Positions 60,990 through 64,000 of a stretch of 64,000 nt of DNA are shown here, one piece after another. The translations under genes and the position numbers were made by a program. The notes beneath the pieces are model-generated. The model was not told the DNA's origin. It did not search any database and worked only from the letters and a program-made list of their open reading frames with translations. This stretch comes from Capitella teleta (lineage: Eukaryota > Annelida > Polychaeta > Capitellidae): the NCBI GenBank assembly GCA_000328365.1, contig KB295623.1, forward strand, positions 719,541-783,540, written 5' to 3'. Position 1 is the stretch's first letter, and the number at the start of each line of letters is the position of its first letter.

Positions 60990-63520
60990 CAAGGGGGGGG
61001 GGGACCTTCCCAATAATGCTGCTCAGGACAATTGTTGTTGTTCGGGGACTCTTTAAATTTGGAATTGTAATATTGGCGCATGAAGCTAATCATATCTCCA
61101 ACGATGGTGCATGAGTGTGAGTTGTGACTGGCATTGAATAGCATACACGGAGTGTCTACAATAGAAAGCTGCTCTGTAAATAACCAATATATGCAGCAGG
61201 CGAGCCTTATTTGGTCTTATTGTCAAGTGAACATGGCTAAATGTTTGACTCAGTAGTCAGTGCATGTAATATACCTGTACGAGGGTTGTTCGATAAGTTC
61301 TCAGCCTAACATAGAACACGCAGTACTAGAGACCGGAAATTTGGAGGTTAGATAGAGACATTATTCACAGGATCACACATGACATTCTAATTTCCCTGGC
61401 GTTACTAGTTTATGGTTGAGCGCACGTTTACCGATATCACTGTCAAAGTCCCATTTTGGGTGCCAAACTGGGGCCTCAAAACCTCTTTACGTAATATCTG
61501 ATCGTTTATTTTAATTATGTACACTGCTTGTTTATTGGCCTTTGCTGTGATGAAAATTAAATGGAATTCTGTCCACAACGAATTTAGTTAACACTGAAAT
61601 TGCGCTACGGAGGTGCATTAAAAAAAACCCGCCAATTTTGCAGCATTCGATCAAATGGCCACACAGCCAATATAAAATTTATTTCGCCACATATGTTAAA
61701 TATTCGTATTACGTGGAAAATAATATACTTCAGTCATTTATTGCTGTCTTAAAAACTTGCTTTACTTATAGTTTAGTTTATTTATTGTCACCAAAGTGAC
61801 TATACAATATGGATAGTTCACTAAGGAATAAAAGAATTAATAAATAATCCACTAGCGTCAATCATTCGGGATCTGCTATTGTCTCGTGTTTATCTTTGCC
61901 ATTACTAAACAACGTCCAATTGACCTCTCATGAAATAGAAATTGCCATATCCATCCTCTGCTGCGAGTAATTTTATTTTATATTTATATCTTTCATGTTT
62001 ATTATTTTTTTTTTTTCTTTCCTTTAATTTCATCTCTTCTTCCTTGTTGATGTGCATCAATTTTCATTGTGTGAAATAAACATTTATATATGAGTGTATA
62101 TAGAGTACTTATAAAGTGCAGAGGTAAGAGTTCGAATCACATCTCCACAGAATATTTTTTTCTGGGAAAAAAATATATGTATTAAAATATGTATTAATAC
62201 ATAGAATTTTTTCTCGAAAAACAAATCTCTTTGTTTTGTTTGTGGCATGTGTGTCCATGGTACATATTATAATATACATATTAAGATATCTATTATATTG
62301 AATTTCAATTCATATTATAATATACATACATATTATAATTTGATAAAACATTTGAGATAATAATTAAATGCCCCATAAACACGTATACCACTCAGAAATA
62401 TAGCATTCAAATTAATTAAGGTGTATACATACCACATATAGAAACTTGAACACGCAAATGTTGAAGAAAATACTGAATATTTTATTCCTTTGTGAAAAGC
62501 GAAATAGACACAGGAATAAATTGACATGTCTGGCTGTGATTATGGGGGCGCCATTTCCATGAAAATACAAATGAATCGTCGATTTGAGCTGCACTGTAAC
62601 CTATACACTTCTATTAGCACTGGTTCTTCTGCTATAGTTAGTATCACTAACCTTCACCGAGGGCATATTCCACATTCGCTGCGGTCAGCAGCACCACAAA
62701 AGCCACCGAATACATGCTGATTCAAGGATCAGCACAAGGCAGACATAAACACACCGAACATCTCCTCCCAACCTCCAATGTAAGAGATACTCTGATACCT
62801 ACATACAAGGAAGTCAACATTCCGTCTCTTCATAGAGGCCATACACTGTCACGCTTCGGTGATTCCCTCACGACCCACCCGATCAAGGAAGTGAAGCTAG
62901 ATAACTTGAACGTTTTCTTAAAGCGAGCGTGGCTTCGGTCGGCATACGTGTATTTCCTGCCATATACACAAATATATCCATCATCATATAATCATCAAGC
63001 TACCAAAGTGTATGTCACGTTTACAAGAAGCTGATTCCGTGATTTAATGGCTTCTGTCGACTTGCAATTAAGCTAGAAATAGCGAGCAGTTTTTCTAAAA
63101 GCTTAAAAAATAAGATTATTTCTTTTGTTGGCAGGTGCTATTTATATGTAGGTGTAGAACCATCATCTATGACCGTCACCAACTTCCTTGTGCACATATG
63201 CGCATGTGCGCATGACACATTTTAAGCATAGAAATCAGTTTAGGAAGAGAAGTAGTGTAGCTAGGTGTAGAGTCTGATGCCTTTGTGAGTGGGTTAATTG
63301 TGATCACAGAAGAATGCCATGGCTCAGCATAGCGGTGTTGATAATGGTGGGCAATGCCATGGGAGGAGGTTGGTACCGCTGTAGTGGATTATATAGTCTA
63401 TACGGTCACAGAATCACATTTTAATCGTTAAATCATATATTCATTGGTGTGAATTCTCTTTCAGTACCTTTAATAAGCAATTTATCGTGTTGTTCTTTTT
63501 CGACTTTTCAGGCAAAATAA
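60990..63520. other. Spacer between the inverted lectin copies
   Basis: 2.5 kb between the inverted homologous arms. It contains a G run at 60994-61002, a mariner-like terminus at about 61275 and AT-rich sequence near 62150-62340. The plus-strand frames at 62526-62720 and 62714-63034 have no recognised family. The promoters or first exons of both lectin copies may lie here. Confidence 0.45.
61275..61312. repeat. Mariner-like terminal sequence (single end)
   Basis: TACGAGGGTTGTTCGATAAG followed by TTCTCAGCCTAAC strongly resembles the terminal inverted repeat of mariner transposons. The matching opposite end and any transposase were not found, so this is a solitary end or a truncated copy. Confidence 0.5.
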
Positions 63521-63524
63521 ATAC

Positions 63525-63971
63525 TTTTAAGCAGAGGTTGAAAACTAGCTTTAAACCCCAGTGGACAACGCTAAAGACTCTCAAGGCGCGCATGTTCAAC
63601 ACTCGCTGTTTTAATTTTATGACCAATTGACGAAGATTTGAGCGCCAAGGCTATGAGTCAAGAATATCAGAATCTTCATTGGTTGGCGTGTTATCATTGG
63701 CATTTATCGCATGCTTATGTTTGTGCTTTTATGGGAAAAAATCAGTTCATCAGTAGCCACTCTAGCATGCACACTTATATTATTTACATGACGGTTTTAA
63801 ATGTATACTTTCAGTTTGTAGACGTGATTGGTATTTGAAGAATGGTCACTGCTATCGAATGTTCGAGGAGGCTGTCACGATGAGTGAAGCCAAAGCCAAG
63901 TGTGCTGAAGAAAACTCTAATCCGGTCAGCATTGGGTCAAAGGAGGAATATACATTCATATACACTCTATT
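63525..63971 (+). CDS. Membrane C-type lectin, copy B (one exon visible; continues past right edge)
   Basis: Exon 63815-63971 (157 nt, same length and phase as in copy A, donor GTGAGT) encodes the first half of a C-type lectin domain: CRRDWYLKNGHCYRMFEEAV, a KCAEENSNPVSIGS block and ending at an EEYTFIYTL-type helix. It differs from copy A at several residues. The 290 bp before the exon are homologous to the copy A 5' region in inverted orientation, and about 193 bp of this (63622-63814) are identical. The second CTLD exon, stalk and tail would lie beyond the window. The possible signal-peptide frame present in copy A is interrupted here, which argues against that frame being the shared first exon. 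Confidence 0.75.
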
Positions 63972-64000
63972 GTGAGTAGCAGCATTGCCATTCATTGTTA

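Noticed and set aside
62526-63034. Two plus-strand open frames as exons of lectin copy B
   Set aside because: No lectin, signal-peptide or other recognisable sequence, and no phase-compatible splice sites were found joining them to the exon at 63815.

Overview
The window looks like animal nuclear DNA from a marine invertebrate. It is AT-rich, has long introns and intergenic spacers, and carries tRNA-derived SINEs, a Penelope-like retroelement, LINE tails and Tc1/mariner remnants. The gene set (SLC46-like and SLC6-like transporters, D-aspartate oxidase, an AprA/PhoPQ-related secreted protein, a two-pore K+ channel and membrane C-type lectins) would suit an echinoderm or another invertebrate deuterostome. 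No single feature fixes the phylum. A 50-N assembly gap lies at 6932-6981.

Layout. (1) 1-4310: two SLC46-like proton-coupled transporter genes head to head, A on minus (running off the left edge) and B on plus (complete, 484 aa, 3 exons). (2) 6256-8414: a complete 8-exon D-aspartate oxidase on minus (333 aa), ending in the peroxisomal signal SKI. (3) 10825-14602 and 17811-21401: two complete 13-exon SLC6-like genes head to head (583 and 586 aa), separated by 3.2 kb with a (GCAAA)~43 satellite in the spacer. (4) 23718-29020: a complete 14-exon AprA/PhoPQ-related secreted protein on minus (491 aa). (5) 29-34.6 kb: a repeat-rich spacer with a LINE scrap, SINEs, a broken Penelope-like element and a 73-bp near-perfect hairpin. 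(6) 34624-49171: a K2P potassium channel on minus, about 540 aa, with a 10-kb first intron. (7) 55218-60687: a C-type lectin/Thr-rich stalk/transmembrane/tyrosine-tail gene on minus. A Tc1-like transposon sits in one of its introns and a LINE tail in another. (8) 63815-63971: the first visible exon of a second lectin copy on plus, head to head with the first.

The main pattern is that three unrelated gene families each occur as a head-to-head inverted pair in 64 kb, and each pair is a mosaic. Long stretches, including introns, are almost identical, while neighbouring exons and introns have diverged. The simplest reading is old inverted duplication followed by repeated gene conversion between the arms. 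The SLC6-like pair is also unusual in protein sequence. It keeps the family's fold landmarks and reading frame in both copies but lacks the conserved TM1 NVWRFP-type core and the TM8 LGLDS sodium-site motif. This suggests a divergent, possibly non-sodium-coupled, subfamily.

The exon models were built by hand from splice signals, phase continuity and family resemblance. All lengths and phases were checked for the complete genes. No transcript or database evidence was available.
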